39,199 nucleotides of DNA from Pseudomonadota bacterium (GTDB lineage Bacteria; Pseudomonadota; Gammaproteobacteria; Burkholderiales; Ferrovaceae), in contig JAGWIJ010000018.1 of NCBI GenBank assembly GCA_028873535.1, forward strand, positions 1-39,199. The letters run 5' to 3'. Each line of letters opens with the position of its first letter. The stretch's first letter is position 1. Shown here one piece after another: positions 1-8,062 of the stretch. The notes below the pieces were generated by a model. It was not told the origin of the DNA. It made no database searches and was given only the letters and a program-made list of their open reading frames with translations. Made by a program: the position numbers and the translations under genes.

Positions 1-981
1 GAGGTAGCTGCCGGCCAGCGCGAATCCGGCCAGCGCCGCACACCACGCACACGCCAACGCGAGCGCGCTGCGGGGCTGTGGACGCAGCATGCCGGTGGTT
101 TCGAGCAGCACGCCGGCCACCAGCGCGCCGGCGGCATCGGCGGCCAGCAGCAGGCTGTACAGCGCACCGGGGTCGCCGTGGCCGAGGTCCAGCGCGAAGT
201 CGGGCATCTGCGCCTGGTAGCTGTTGCCGACGAAGAACGAGGCGATGCCGCCGAGCAGGGTCATCGACACGATCACCGCATTGCCGGCCACGTCGCGAGC
301 GGTCTGGATGATGTCGGCCAGGCCGCGCACGGCGCGCGCCGGCGCCGGCCGGCCAGCGGCGCGGAAGCGCGGCCCATAGGGAGCCTTCCACAGCCACAGC
401 AGCAGCGGCAGGTAGAACAGCGCGTTCAAGAAAATCCCGACGGTCGGACCCAGGGTGAGCATCATGCCGGCGCCCACTGCGGGACCGACCAGGATGCCCA
501 GGTAGCGCGCCGTGGCCTGGTTGCGCACTGCGCTTTGCAGCAGGTCCGGTGTCACGATGTCGTGCACCAGCACCTGGCTCGACGTGGTCCACAGCACGCC
601 GGCGCAGCCGTGCACCACCAGCAGCACCATCGCTTCCCAGATGCGCAGCGTGCCGGTCAGGAAGAACCAGCCCCAGCCCAGCGAGACTGCCATGAACATC
701 AGGCCGCCAACCTGGATGATGCGGCGCGGGTCGAGACGGTCGGCGAGCGCGCCGGCCGGCACCGAGAACAGCAGGTAGGGCAGCCAGTGCGAGAGCACCG
801 CGAAGCCGCCGAGTGCCGGCGAGTGGAACTGGCGGAACATCATCCAGTAACTGATGACGTGTTCCACGTTGTCCGCCATCATGGTCAGCGTGAAGGTGGC
901 CAGATGGGCGCGGAAGCCGCCTGCCTGGAGTGCCGCGAAGGCGCGCGCAGGCAGGGCAGCGCTGTTTGCCGGGGATGACAT
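1..981 (-). CDS. MFS transporter, C-terminal part cut by window edge
   Basis: This is a major facilitator superfamily permease read leftward; 327 codons are visible and the frame runs off base 1. The ATG at 981 begins MSSPANSAALPARAF. The text that follows has the hydrophobic helices of an MFS protein, with the loop motif GALADRLDPRRI after helix 2, which matches the conserved G-x-x-x-D-R-x-x-R-R/K signature. Later stretches such as LLLWLWKAPYGPRF and GNAVIVSMTLLGGIASFF fit helices before and after the central loop. The overall look is of the MFS_3 / enterobactin-exporter group, but the substrate cannot be read from the sequence. It is the last visible gene of a leftward set headed by a TetR regulator, and starts 28 bp after the cytochrome b561 stop. 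Confidence 0.8.
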   Translation of the reverse strand, partial: MSSPANSAALPARAFAALQAGGFRAHLATFTLTMMADNVEHVISYWMMFRQFHSPALGGFAVLSHWLPYLLFSVPAGALADRLDPRRIIQVGGLMFMAVSLGWGWFFLTGTLRIWEAMVLLVVHGCAGVLWTTSSQVLVHDIVTPDLLQSAVRNQATARYLGILVGPAVGAGMMLTLGPTVGIFLNALFYLPLLLWLWKAPYGPRFRAAGRPAPARAVRGLADIIQTARDVAGNAVIVSMTLLGGIASFFVGNSYQAQMPDFALDLGHGDPGALYSLLLAADAAGALVAGVLLETTGMLRPQPRSALALACAWCAALAGFALAGSYL

Positions 982-1009
982 GCGGTCCGTGCCGCGCAGC
1001 AGCCGCCGC

Positions 1010-1546
1010 TCAGCGCGATCGGTCGGGCAGCATCCTGCGCAGTGTGTCGTCGCGGCGGACCAGGTGGTGGAACAGCGCAGCGCCCGCGTGCAGTGCGATC
1101 AGCCCGAGCAGCGTCCACATCACCAGACCGTGGACGTCGCCGGCCTGATGCCCCCACTCGGCGTGGTCGGCAGCCAGTGCCGGCAGTTCGACGATGCCGA
1201 ACAATGCCACCGGCAGGCCGTGCGCCGAGGCTGCGATCCAGCCCAGGAAGGGGCTGGTCAGCAGGATGGCATAGAACAGCCGGTGCACGCCGACCGCCAG
1301 CACACGTTCCAGCGGCTTGCCGGGCGTGGTCGCGGCTTCCACCGGATTGCGCAGGCGCACCACCAGGCGCACCGCCATCAGCAGCAGCACCAGCAGGCCG
1401 AGCGTGAAATGGAGCGTGATCACCGGCTCCATGCTCATGCCCTCCTTGATGTCAGGCATCAGCAGGGTCACCAGGAACTGCGCGACAATCAGCAGGGCAA
1501 TCAGCCAGTGCAGGCGTTTGGCATTGACGGAATAGGCGGCGTGCAT
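1010..1546 (-). CDS. Cytochrome b561 family protein
   Basis: A 178-residue integral membrane dihaem cytochrome b of the bacterial b561 (CybB) family, which moves electrons between the quinone pool and an unknown partner. Four hydrophobic helices are visible at about residues 14-31, 43-64, 88-106 and 138-161. Histidines in or next to them (His13 in RLHW, His46, His139, His153 in ALHAG) are the expected haem ligands. Length is normal for the family. It lies 48 bp after the YdcF-like gene and 28 bp before the MFS gene, so it is probably part of the same leftward transcript. The physiological partner is not indicated by the neighbours. Confidence 0.88.
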   Translation of the reverse strand: MHAAYSVNAKRLHWLIALLIVAQFLVTLLMPDIKEGMSMEPVITLHFTLGLLVLLLMAVRLVVRLRNPVEAATTPGKPLERVLAVGVHRLFYAILLTSPFLGWIAASAHGLPVALFGIVELPALAADHAEWGHQAGDVHGLVMWTLLGLIALHAGAALFHHLVRRDDTLRRMLPDRSR

Positions 1547-1594
1547 GTGGGCTTCCAGCTTGCGTACGTGGACGAAGACGCAATCGTACCTTGC

Positions 1595-2371
1595 TCAGGC
1601 CCAGCCGCGCAGCCGGTAGGTGATCAGACCCACCCATTCGTGCAGGGCCAGCCGCCAGTGCGACAGGGAACTGTTCCAGTCCAGTCGCCAGCCCTCGTCG
1701 TGTTCGGCCGTGCGGTAGTCCACCGGATAAGGGCTGACATTCCAGCCGGTGTGGCGGAACGCTGCCAGCGCGCGCGGCATATGCGAGGCAGTGGTGAGCA
1801 GCAGCCAGGGGCGCTGCGGGTCGACGCCGGGCAGGCGCGCGCAGAACACGGCATTCTCGTGGGTGTTGCGCGACGCCGCCTCGTAGCGCACGCGATTCGG
1901 CGCCAGACCGAGCGCGGCGAATACCAGCCGCGCCCCTTCGGCCTCGCTGCGCCCGTTGCCGCCCAGTTCCGACGAGCCGCCGGTGAAGATCATCGGCAGG
2001 TCGGGCTGCTGGCGCGCGATGTTTGCCGCCGCCACCATGCGTTCGGCGCTTTCACGCAAGGGCAGCTGACCCGGCCGCGTCCACAGGCGGGCATCCTTGA
2101 TCGCGCCACCCAGCACCACCACGCCCGCGTAGTCGCCCAGGTGCACGCCTTCCGGGTCGTGCCTGGCATAGGGCGTCGTCTGGTCCTCCAGCGTCGCCAG
2201 CAGCGCATCGGCAGGCGCAGTCCAGGCCAGTGCCAGCAGCAGCAGCACGGCTGCCAGGAGCGTGCGGCGCGCCGCGCGCGCATCGCTGCGCAGGCCAGTG
2301 AGCAGCAGGATCAGCAGCAGCGACAAGGGATTCAGCAGGCGGTCGGACAGCAAGGCGAGCAGGTGGTACAT
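1595..2371 (-). CDS. YdcF/ElyC family membrane protein (DUF218)
   Basis: The protein has 258 residues with two hydrophobic N-terminal helices and a DUF218 domain. The domain shows the core strand GVVVLGGA, the glycine-rich IFTGGSSELGG segment, the S-x-N-T-x-E-N motif (ASRNTHENA) and TTASHMPRA, all typical of the YdcF/SanA/ElyC group. E. coli ElyC affects envelope carrier-lipid metabolism; this protein's own role is not known. I chose the ATG at 2371 because AGGA lies seven bases before it. A TTG seven codons upstream would also be open but has no comparable ribosome site. It follows the MFS gene by 34 bp. Confidence 0.82.
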   Translation of the reverse strand: MYHLLALLSDRLLNPLSLLLILLLTGLRSDARAARRTLLAAVLLLLALAWTAPADALLATLEDQTTPYARHDPEGVHLGDYAGVVVLGGAIKDARLWTRPGQLPLRESAERMVAAANIARQQPDLPMIFTGGSSELGGNGRSEAEGARLVFAALGLAPNRVRYEAASRNTHENAVFCARLPGVDPQRPWLLLTTASHMPRALAAFRHTGWNVSPYPVDYRTAEHDEGWRLDWNSSLSHWRLALHEWVGLITYRLRGWA

Positions 2372-2405
2372 GAACGGATCCTGCAGCAGCAAAGCCCGAA
2401 TGGTA

Positions 2406-3716
2406 TCAGGCAGGCCGGCCGGCAGCGGCCAGCGCCGCGCCGACGCTGCGCTGCTCGCCCGGCAGCCGTGCGCGCAGCACCACCAGCGCCGCGATCACGC
2501 ACGCGATGCCGGCAGCAAACAGCGCCGGACGGTAGGACAGCAGCACGGTGCGCGCAAGACCGGCGCCATACGCCGCCACGGCGCCGCCCAGCTGGTGGCT
2601 GGCAAACACCCAGCCGAAGATCATCGGACCGCGTGCGCGGTCGAAGCTGGCGTTGGCCAGGCGCACGGTGGGCGGCACGGTGGCGATCCAGTCCAGGCCG
2701 TAGAACATCGCGAACAGCGACAGACCGTACAGTGTGAATCCCGAATACGGCAGCCACAGCAGCGACAGGCCACGCAGACCGTAGTACCAGAACAGCAGCT
2801 TGCGGCTGTCGAAGCGGTCGGTCAGCCAGCCGCTGGTGATGGTGCCGATGAAATCGAAGGCGCCGATCGCGGCCAGCACCGAGGCTGCCGGCAGCGGCGC
2901 GACGCCGTAGTCGCTGCACAGCGAGATGAAATGCGTCTGGATCAGGCCGTTGGTGCTCAGTCCGCACACGAAGAAGGTGCCTGCCAGTACCCAGAACATC
3001 GGCAGCCGGCTGGCATCGGCCAGCGCGCGCCAGGGGGCGAGCAGGCCGAGCGCCACCGGCGCGGGTTCAAGCGGCGCACTGACGGCGGCGCCGTAGGCAC
3101 GCAGGCCCAGGTCTTCGGGCCGGTCGCGCATCAGCAGCAAGGCCAGCGTGAACACCAGCGCCAGCAGCACGCCGATCGGCAGCAAGGCCATGCGCCAGCC
3201 CTGGTGTTCGACCAGCCAGGCGGCCAGCGGCAGGAACACCAGTTGTCCGGTGGCCGAGCTGGCGGTGAGCACGCCCAGCACCAGGCCACGGCGGTGGACA
3301 AACCAGCGGTTGACCACGGTGGCACCGAGCACCAGTGCGGTCAGTCCGGAGCCCACCCCAAGGGTGATGCCCCACAGCACGACCAGGTGCCACATGGCGT
3401 GCATGCGCGTGGCCAGTGCCAGTCCGCCCGCCATCAGCACCATGGCCAGGCAGATCATGCGGCGCAGGCCATAACGGCTGAGGAACACTGCGGCGAAGGG
3501 GCCAAGCAGGCCATACAGGCCGAAGCGCACCGCCAGCGCCGACGACATCTGATCCAGGCTCCAGCCGAATTCCTGGCTGAGCGGCTTGAGGAAGGCGCCG
3601 GGCAGGCCCAGGGTGGCGGCCGAGCTCAGCATGGTGAGAAAGCCGACGGCCGCGGCGACCCACGCGTAGTGGATACCGCGCGCGTGCAGCCAGCGTGACA
3701 GGGGCAGGGCCAGCAT
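2406..3716 (-). CDS. MFS transporter, monocarboxylate/oxalate-formate antiporter type
   Basis: A complete 436-residue MFS permease with about twelve hydrophobic helices. The amino end (HARGIHYAWVAAAVGFLTML) and the loop SRYGLRRM, followed by WGITLGVGSGLTALVLGATVVNRWF, are typical of the OFA/monocarboxylate-like MFS branch. The second half starts near FWVLAGTFFVCGLSTNG and contains GAFDFIGTITSGWLTDRFDSRKLL, the repeat of the loop motif. Substrate is unknown; small organic anions are the family's usual cargo. The ATG at 3716 lies 5 bp beyond the stop of the TetR gene, so the two are almost certainly co-transcribed and the regulator probably controls this exporter or importer. Confidence 0.85.
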   Translation of the reverse strand: MLALPLSRWLHARGIHYAWVAAAVGFLTMLSSAATLGLPGAFLKPLSQEFGWSLDQMSSALAVRFGLYGLLGPFAAVFLSRYGLRRMICLAMVLMAGGLALATRMHAMWHLVVLWGITLGVGSGLTALVLGATVVNRWFVHRRGLVLGVLTASSATGQLVFLPLAAWLVEHQGWRMALLPIGVLLALVFTLALLLMRDRPEDLGLRAYGAAVSAPLEPAPVALGLLAPWRALADASRLPMFWVLAGTFFVCGLSTNGLIQTHFISLCSDYGVAPLPAASVLAAIGAFDFIGTITSGWLTDRFDSRKLLFWYYGLRGLSLLWLPYSGFTLYGLSLFAMFYGLDWIATVPPTVRLANASFDRARGPMIFGWVFASHQLGGAVAAYGAGLARTVLLSYRPALFAAGIACVIAALVVLRARLPGEQRSVGAALAAAGRPA

Positions 3717-3721
3717 GGCGC

Positions 3722-4315
3722 TCAGCTCCCGCTGCGCGCGGTCAGCGCATGGCGCGCGGCCGCAAGGAACTGGTCCGACAGCGCATCGCCGGCCGTGGCG
3801 CGTGCCAGCAGCAAGGCGCCGGCCAGGGTGGACAGTTCGACCAGCGCGTCCGCGTGCGCCTGCGCGCCGTCCGCGACCGGCTGGAGTCCGGCCAGGATCC
3901 CGAGCAGGCCTGCGATGCCCTCGCGAAAGCGCGCGCGCAGCGGCGCGCCGGCCGGTTCGCGCGCCACGTCGCCGGCCAGTGCCGGCAGCGGGCAGGCGCT
4001 GCCGGCGGCGTCGCGGCTGCGTGGCGACAGGTAGGCGTTGACGATGTCCGCATGCGCCGCAGCGCGGCTGCCCGCTGCTGCAATGCGCTCGCGCCAGCGC
4101 AGCCGCGACTGCTGGAAGCAGCGCGTGCAGGCCTGTGCGGCGAGCGCCTCCTTGGAGGCGAAATGGCCGTAGAAGCCGCCGTGGGTGAGGCCGGCGGCGG
4201 CCATCAACTCGGCCACGCTCACGCCGTGCAGTCCGCGTTCGCGGAACAGCCGGGCCGAGGCCTTTTCGATGGCCAGGCGGTGCTGGTCGGCTTGAAGTCG
4301 GGATACGCGTGGCAT
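3722..4315 (-). CDS. TetR/AcrR family transcriptional regulator
   Basis: A 197-residue ligand-responsive repressor. The helix-turn-helix lies in the first 55 residues: RLFRERGLHGVSVAELMAAAGLTHGGFYGHFASKEAL is split here for reading as the ARLFRERG helix, the VAELMAAAGLTHGGFYGHF recognition part and the SKEAL helix, which is classical TetR_N. The rest is a helical ligand and dimer domain with no recognisable specificity; Cys residues occur near its start (ACTRCF). I start at 4315 because the open frame upstream (to 4432) crosses the likely promoter and has no TetR-like sequence. It heads the leftward transcript and diverges from the queD gene, so it may repress its own operon. Confidence 0.85.
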   Translation of the reverse strand: MPRVSRLQADQHRLAIEKASARLFRERGLHGVSVAELMAAAGLTHGGFYGHFASKEALAAQACTRCFQQSRLRWRERIAAAGSRAAAHADIVNAYLSPRSRDAAGSACPLPALAGDVAREPAGAPLRARFREGIAGLLGILAGLQPVADGAQAHADALVELSTLAGALLLARATAGDALSDQFLAAARHALTARSGS

Positions 4316-4344
4316 GGCCTGGGACCGCGAGGCAGGAGCATGGC

Positions 4345-4374
4345 AGTATGGCGGAGGCTCAAAATAGATGTCAA
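4345..4374 (-). promoter_or_regulatory. Candidate sigma-70 promoter of the tetR-led operon
   Basis: Reading leftward there is a perfect -35 hexamer TTGACA (4374-4369), an 18-base spacer, and CATACT (4350-4345, four of six matches to TATAAT). This would start transcription about 20-25 bases before the tetR ATG at 4315. The area is also the most AT-rich of the divergent gap. The position is where a TetR protein would act on its own promoter, but no clear long palindrome was found. Confidence 0.45.
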
Positions 4375-4455
4375 TCGTCATGATAAAGGGGCGCTGCCAG
4401 CGCCAGCGGAGGACTGGGTAAGCGCGCAGCACTCGGGTAGAATGTGGCGCCTGCC

Positions 4456-5550
4456 ATGGATACCCTCTATCTCGCCGCCGCCGGCTTCCAGGCCGCGCGC
4501 CGTCTGGAATACCTGCCGCCTGCCGATCCCCGTCACGCCCTGCACGGCCATGGTTTCGTCGTGCGCGTGGCCGCCGTGCCGGGAACCCGCCGGGTGGCCT
4601 TCGCCGGCGCCGAGCCGGCGGCGGTGCAGGATGCCCTGCACGACGCGGTGGCCGGCTGGCAGTACCGCCTGCTCAACGAGTCGCTGCGCGCGCCCGGCGA
4701 CGCAGCGCTGGTGCGCGATCTTGCGCGGCGCCTGGACGGGCCTCTGGAATCGATCGCAGTGTGCCTGCGCAGTGCCCCTGATCGCGGTGCCAACTGGCGC
4801 GCGGACGGCAGCGTCGAAGTCTGGCGCCGCTTCACGCTGCATGCTGCGCATCGCCTGCCGCACGTGCCGCCGGGACACAAGTGCGGACGCATGCATGGCC
4901 ACGCTTTCGGCATCACGCTGCAGCTCGGCCTGGATGTCGCGACTGCCGACGCCGAACTGGCCGGCGAGTGGCTGCAGCAGGCGTGGACGCCGCTGGCCGG
5001 CGTGCTCGATCACGCCTGCCTCAATGAGCTGCCCGGCCTGGAGATCCCGACCAGCGAGGTGCTCTCGGCCTGGATCTGGGAGCGGCTGCGGCCGGCGCTG
5101 CCGGGCCTGGCGCGCGTCATCGTGCACGAGACGGCCAGTTGCGGCGCCGTGTTCGACGGCGCCCAGCACCGCATCTGGAAGGACTTCAGCCTGGACAGCG
5201 CGGTGCGCCTGCGCCATGCGCCGTCGGGCGATGCACGCGCGCGGCTGCACGGCGATACCTTCGCCTTGCGCCTGCAGTTGTGCGCGCCGCTCGATCAGGT
5301 GCTGGGCTGGACGGTCGATTTCGGCGACGTCAAGCGCGTGTTCGATCCGGTGTTCCGCGCCATCGACCACCAGCCGCTGCACGAGGTGGCCGGACTTGCC
5401 GATGCCGCTTGCGCCACGCTGGCCGCCTGGGTGCTGCGCCAGGCGGTCCCGGGCCTGCCTGCGCTCGAGCGCGTCGACCTGCTCGGCGACGACGGCAGCG
5501 GCGCGCTGGTGAGCCGGCGCAGCACTGCCAGCCGTATCCTGCTGCCGTGA
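4456..5550 (+). CDS. queD: QueD-like 6-carboxytetrahydropterin synthase with three fused T-fold repeats
   Basis: QueD turns dihydroneopterin triphosphate into 6-carboxytetrahydropterin for queuosine synthesis. The usual enzyme is about 120 residues; this one is 364 and reads as three repeats (about 1-115, 122-238, 240-364). Only the middle repeat has the full site: His132, Cys143, His147 and His149 with the same spacing as E. coli QueD His16/Cys27/His31/His33, then LDHACLN (185-190), PTSE (198-201) and HET (224-226). The first repeat keeps LHGH (29-32) but has Arg15 and Arg26 in place of His and Cys. The third has Val250, Arg261 and Asp267 at those places, yet keeps VDFGDVK (287-293) and IDH (303-305). 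Start: ATG 4456; a GTG at 4444 in frame is an alternative. TAGAAT at 4438-4443 resembles a -10 box very close to the start. The stop overlaps queE. Confidence 0.85.
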   Translation: MDTLYLAAAGFQAARRLEYLPPADPRHALHGHGFVVRVAAVPGTRRVAFAGAEPAAVQDALHDAVAGWQYRLLNESLRAPGDAALVRDLARRLDGPLESIAVCLRSAPDRGANWRADGSVEVWRRFTLHAAHRLPHVPPGHKCGRMHGHAFGITLQLGLDVATADAELAGEWLQQAWTPLAGVLDHACLNELPGLEIPTSEVLSAWIWERLRPALPGLARVIVHETASCGAVFDGAQHRIWKDFSLDSAVRLRHAPSGDARARLHGDTFALRLQLCAPLDQVLGWTVDFGDVKRVFDPVFRAIDHQPLHEVAGLADAACATLAAWVLRQAVPGLPALERVDLLGDDGSGALVSRRSTASRILLP

Positions 5551-6182
5551 GCTACACGGTCAAGGAGATCTTCTACACCCTGCAGGGCGAGGGCGGGCAG
5601 ACCGGTCGTGCCGCGGTGTTCTGCCGCTTTGCCGGCTGCAATCTCTGGAGTGGCCGCGAATCCGATCGCGCCGACGCCGCGTGCCGCTTCTGCGACACCG
5701 ACTTCGTCGGCACCGACGGACCTGGCGGCGGGCGTTTTGCCAGCGCCGCTGCGCTGGCGCAGGCCGTGCGCGACTGCTGGCCGGCCGCTGCCGGCGGTAT
5801 CCCGCTGGTGGTCTGCACGGGCGGCGAGCCGCTGCTGCAGCTGGACGCCGCCGCCGTCGATGCCCTCCGCGTCGCGGGTTTTCAGGTCGCTGTGGAAACC
5901 AACGGCACTCAGCCGGCGCCGCCGGGCATCGACTGGCTGTGCGTGAGCCCGAAGTCCACGGCGCCCCTGCAGCTGACCGCCGGCGACGAGCTCAAGCTGG
6001 TCTACCCGCAGGCCGATGCGCCGCCGGAGCGCTTCGCAGGTCTGGCGTTCCGTCATTTCTTCCTGCAGGCCATGGATGGTCCGGACGGCGCCGCCCATCT
6101 GCAGCAGGCGCTGGCCTACTGCCTGGCGCATCCGCAGTGGCGCCTGTCGCTGCAGACCCACAAGCTGATCGGCATTCCCTGA
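5547..6182 (+). CDS. queE: 7-carboxy-7-deazaguanine synthase QueE (radical SAM)
   Basis: A 211-residue radical SAM enzyme that contracts 6-carboxytetrahydropterin to 7-carboxy-7-deazaguanine, the step after QueD. The N-terminus YTVKEIFYTLQGEGGQTG is the typical QueE opening. The cluster cysteines are Cys31, Cys46 and Cys49, the CX14CX2C spacing of the proteobacterial QueE type rather than CX3CX2C. CTGGEPLLQ and VETNGT are the SAM- and substrate-binding segments, and VSPKS follows. The start is the GTG at 5547, whose last two bases form the TGA stop of queD (GTGA overlap), so the two are translationally coupled. Length is normal. Confidence 0.93.
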   Translation: MSYTVKEIFYTLQGEGGQTGRAAVFCRFAGCNLWSGRESDRADAACRFCDTDFVGTDGPGGGRFASAAALAQAVRDCWPAAAGGIPLVVCTGGEPLLQLDAAAVDALRVAGFQVAVETNGTQPAPPGIDWLCVSPKSTAPLQLTAGDELKLVYPQADAPPERFAGLAFRHFFLQAMDGPDGAAHLQQALAYCLAHPQWRLSLQTHKLIGIP

Positions 6183-6228
6183 GCCGGCGCCGCGCGTCTG
6201 CGCCGCCGCTACCCGGCACACCCTGTCC

Positions 6229-6801
6229 ATGCTCAGTCCCCAGGGCGAGACCCAGCTGGGCGACGCGCAGCAGGCCTGGGCCGCGATGCGCGATGCCGAC
6301 TGCGCGCTGGTACGTGGCGCCAGCGCCGCCGATGCCGGCTCGCTCAAGCCCGAGCTCGCGCAGGCGCGCTGCATGGCCGAGCACACGCTCAACCGTGCCG
6401 CCTACGTCGAAGGCAGCCTGCGCAAGACCACCCACAGCACGCTCGAAACGCAGCGCATCCGCACGCTGCGCAGCGAGGCCATCGCGCACCGCGAGGAGCA
6501 GGCGGCAGCGGTGGCGAGCGGTGCGCCGAAGGCGCAGGAATGCCGCTACGAGTCGGCGATCGGCACGCCGCCGCCGACGCGGACGGTGGCGCTCACCTTC
6601 GATGACGGCCCCGAAGAAGGCGAGACCGAATACGTGCTCGACGCGCTGGCGCGCCACCACGTGCGCGCCGCCTTCGTGCTGATGCACGAGATCCATCGCC
6701 ACACCCTGCACAAGCTCGACGAGGTGATCGGGCGCCTCGAGAGCCTGGGCTTCGCGTTCGGCTCGATCGACGAACCGGCATTCGAGGCGTCGCTGCGCTG
6801 A
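6229..6801 (+). pseudogene. Collapsed remnant: LprI-type domain joined to a gutted polysaccharide deacetylase
   Basis: The 190-codon frame is open but looks like fragments of two domains. Residues about 10-65 match the second half of a DUF1311/LprI lysozyme-inhibitor domain (AQQAWAAMRDADC, then CMAEHTLNRAAYV with the Cys25/Cys48 pair); the first half of that domain and any signal peptide are missing. Residues 117-150 start a NodB polysaccharide deacetylase (RTVALTFDDGP, then RAAFV). The next residues, LMHEIHRHTLHKLDEVIGRL, resemble the last motif of that fold (normally some 100 residues or more later). The metal-site HxxxH motif and the rest of the barrel are absent. A working enzyme is unlikely. 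It lies 46 bp after queE and ends inside a long inverted repeat. Confidence 0.55.
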
Positions 6802-6834
6802 GCGCGCCCCGCCTGCCGCCTACGCTCAGCGCAG
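6793..6834. terminator. Inverted repeat spanning two convergent stop codons
   Basis: Twelve bases CTGCGCTGAGCG (6793-6804) are repeated exactly in reverse complement at 6823-6834, with an 18-base spacer. The left arm contains the TGA of the remnant gene and the right arm the stop of the leftward beta-propeller gene. The symmetric position suggests a shared, bidirectional transcription end. There is no T-run on either side, so it may act as an RNA-stabilising hairpin or need Rho. Confidence 0.5.
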
Positions 6835-8010
6835 GTTGCCGGTATGCCCCAGGGAATAGCGGCCGGGCTGCGGCCAGACCGTCAGTCCATGCGGTTCCAT
6901 GTCGACCGCGATCGACCTGACCGAACCGTTGGCGGTATCGATCGCGTAGACGGCGTCGTCGTAGCGGCCGGACAGCCACAGCGTCTTGCCGTCCGCGCTC
7001 ACGTTGCCCATGTCGGGGCTGCCACCGCCGGGAATCGGCCAGTTTGCCACCACCTTGCGCGAGGCGGCATCGATCACCGAGACGCTGCCAGCACCATGCG
7101 GATGTCCGTGCACGTGGTGCGAACCGCGATTGGCCACATAGAAGCGCGTGCCGTCACGGCTGGGGTAGATGCCGTGGGCGCCGGTGCCGGTGGCGATGAA
7201 GCCGACCTTCTGCAGGCTGTCGCCATCGATCACGTGGGTGCCGTCGGCCATCATGTCGGCGACCAGGAACACCTTGCCGTCGGGTGACACGCGGATGTCC
7301 TGCGGCATGCCCCTGGTGCCCAGCTTCAGATAGCCCAGCACCTTGCGGTTGACCAGATCGATCTTGGCGATGCTGCTGTCGAATTCGCAGGTGAAGATCA
7401 CGTAGCTGCCGTCGATCGAAAAATCGGCGTGGTTGATGCCGCGGCACTTCGGCACCGACAGGCTGGACTTGAGCGCCATGCTGTGCGGATCGCGGAAATC
7501 CAGACGCGCGTGTGCCTCGGCCACCACGATGGCTTCCTTGCCGTCGGGCGTGAAATACATGTTGTAGGGGTCATCGACCGGCACCGACTTGCCCGGCTTG
7601 CCGGTCTTGGGGTCGATCGGCGTCAGGCTGCCGTCGCTGCGGTTCTCGGCATTGTTGGCCACCCACAGCGTCTGCAGGTCCCAGGCCGGTACCACGTGCT
7701 GCGGACCGCGGCCGACCGGGAAGCGGTCGATCACCTTGAAGGTGGCAGGGTCGATGACGTCGACGTTGTTGGAGCGCAGATTGGGCACGTAGACGCGCTC
7801 GAGGGCGCCGGCGACGGCCGGGCTGAACTTGCCGGCCTGGGTTTCGCTGTACAGGTTGGCGGGATCGGTCACCGGCGGCATGCCGGCGACCGTGGTGATG
7901 GCAGCGGCCGGGGCCGGCGCCGGCGCTGCCGCCAGGGCGGCCGTGGCGCTGCCGAAGGCCAGCGCAAGCGCGATGGCGCGGTGCAGGGAGGAGAAGGGGC
8001 GTGTGGTCAT
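6826..8010 (-). CDS. Secreted YncE/YVTN-type beta-propeller protein
   Basis: A 394-residue exported protein made of beta-propeller blades. The N-terminus [21 protein letters not shown] continues to ALAAA, a normal Sec signal. Repeats of the YVTN type are visible: [70 protein letters not shown] with [12 protein letters not shown], and [16 protein letters not shown] His-rich insert HHVHGHPHG lies in the fourth blade. These proteins often bind ligands or metals at the periplasmic face, but no substrate can be given. I chose ATG 8010, with AAGGAAG just upstream and the signal peptide at the true end. It lies 52 bp after the creatininase-type gene, probably in one transcript. Confidence 0.82.
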   Translation of the reverse strand: MTTRPFSSLHRAIALALAFGSATAALAAAPAPAPAAAITTVAGMPPVTDPANLYSETQAGKFSPAVAGALERVYVPNLRSNNVDVIDPATFKVIDRFPVGRGPQHVVPAWDLQTLWVANNAENRSDGSLTPIDPKTGKPGKSVPVDDPYNMYFTPDGKEAIVVAEAHARLDFRDPHSMALKSSLSVPKCRGINHADFSIDGSYVIFTCEFDSSIAKIDLVNRKVLGYLKLGTRGMPQDIRVSPDGKVFLVADMMADGTHVIDGDSLQKVGFIATGTGAHGIYPSRDGTRFYVANRGSHHVHGHPHGAGSVSVIDAASRKVVANWPIPGGGSPDMGNVSADGKTLWLSGRYDDAVYAIDTANGSVRSIAVDMEPHGLTVWPQPGRYSLGHTGNLR

Positions 8011-8062
8011 GTCGACTTCCTTGGCTGACGTAAAGCGGGTGCGGCGCCATGCGGCGCCGGCG

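Noticed and set aside
854-2737. Long plus-strand frames across 854-3698
   Set aside because: They oppose the cytochrome b561, YdcF and MFS genes, which have clear family motifs. The plus-strand translations are Gln/Arg/His-rich shadow sequence.
4438-4443. TAGAAT as a -10 box for queD
   Set aside because: It lies only 12 bases before the ATG (and touches the alternative GTG), and the -35 region at proper distance is poor. It would need a nearly leaderless mRNA, so it is mentioned with the gene but not listed as a promoter.
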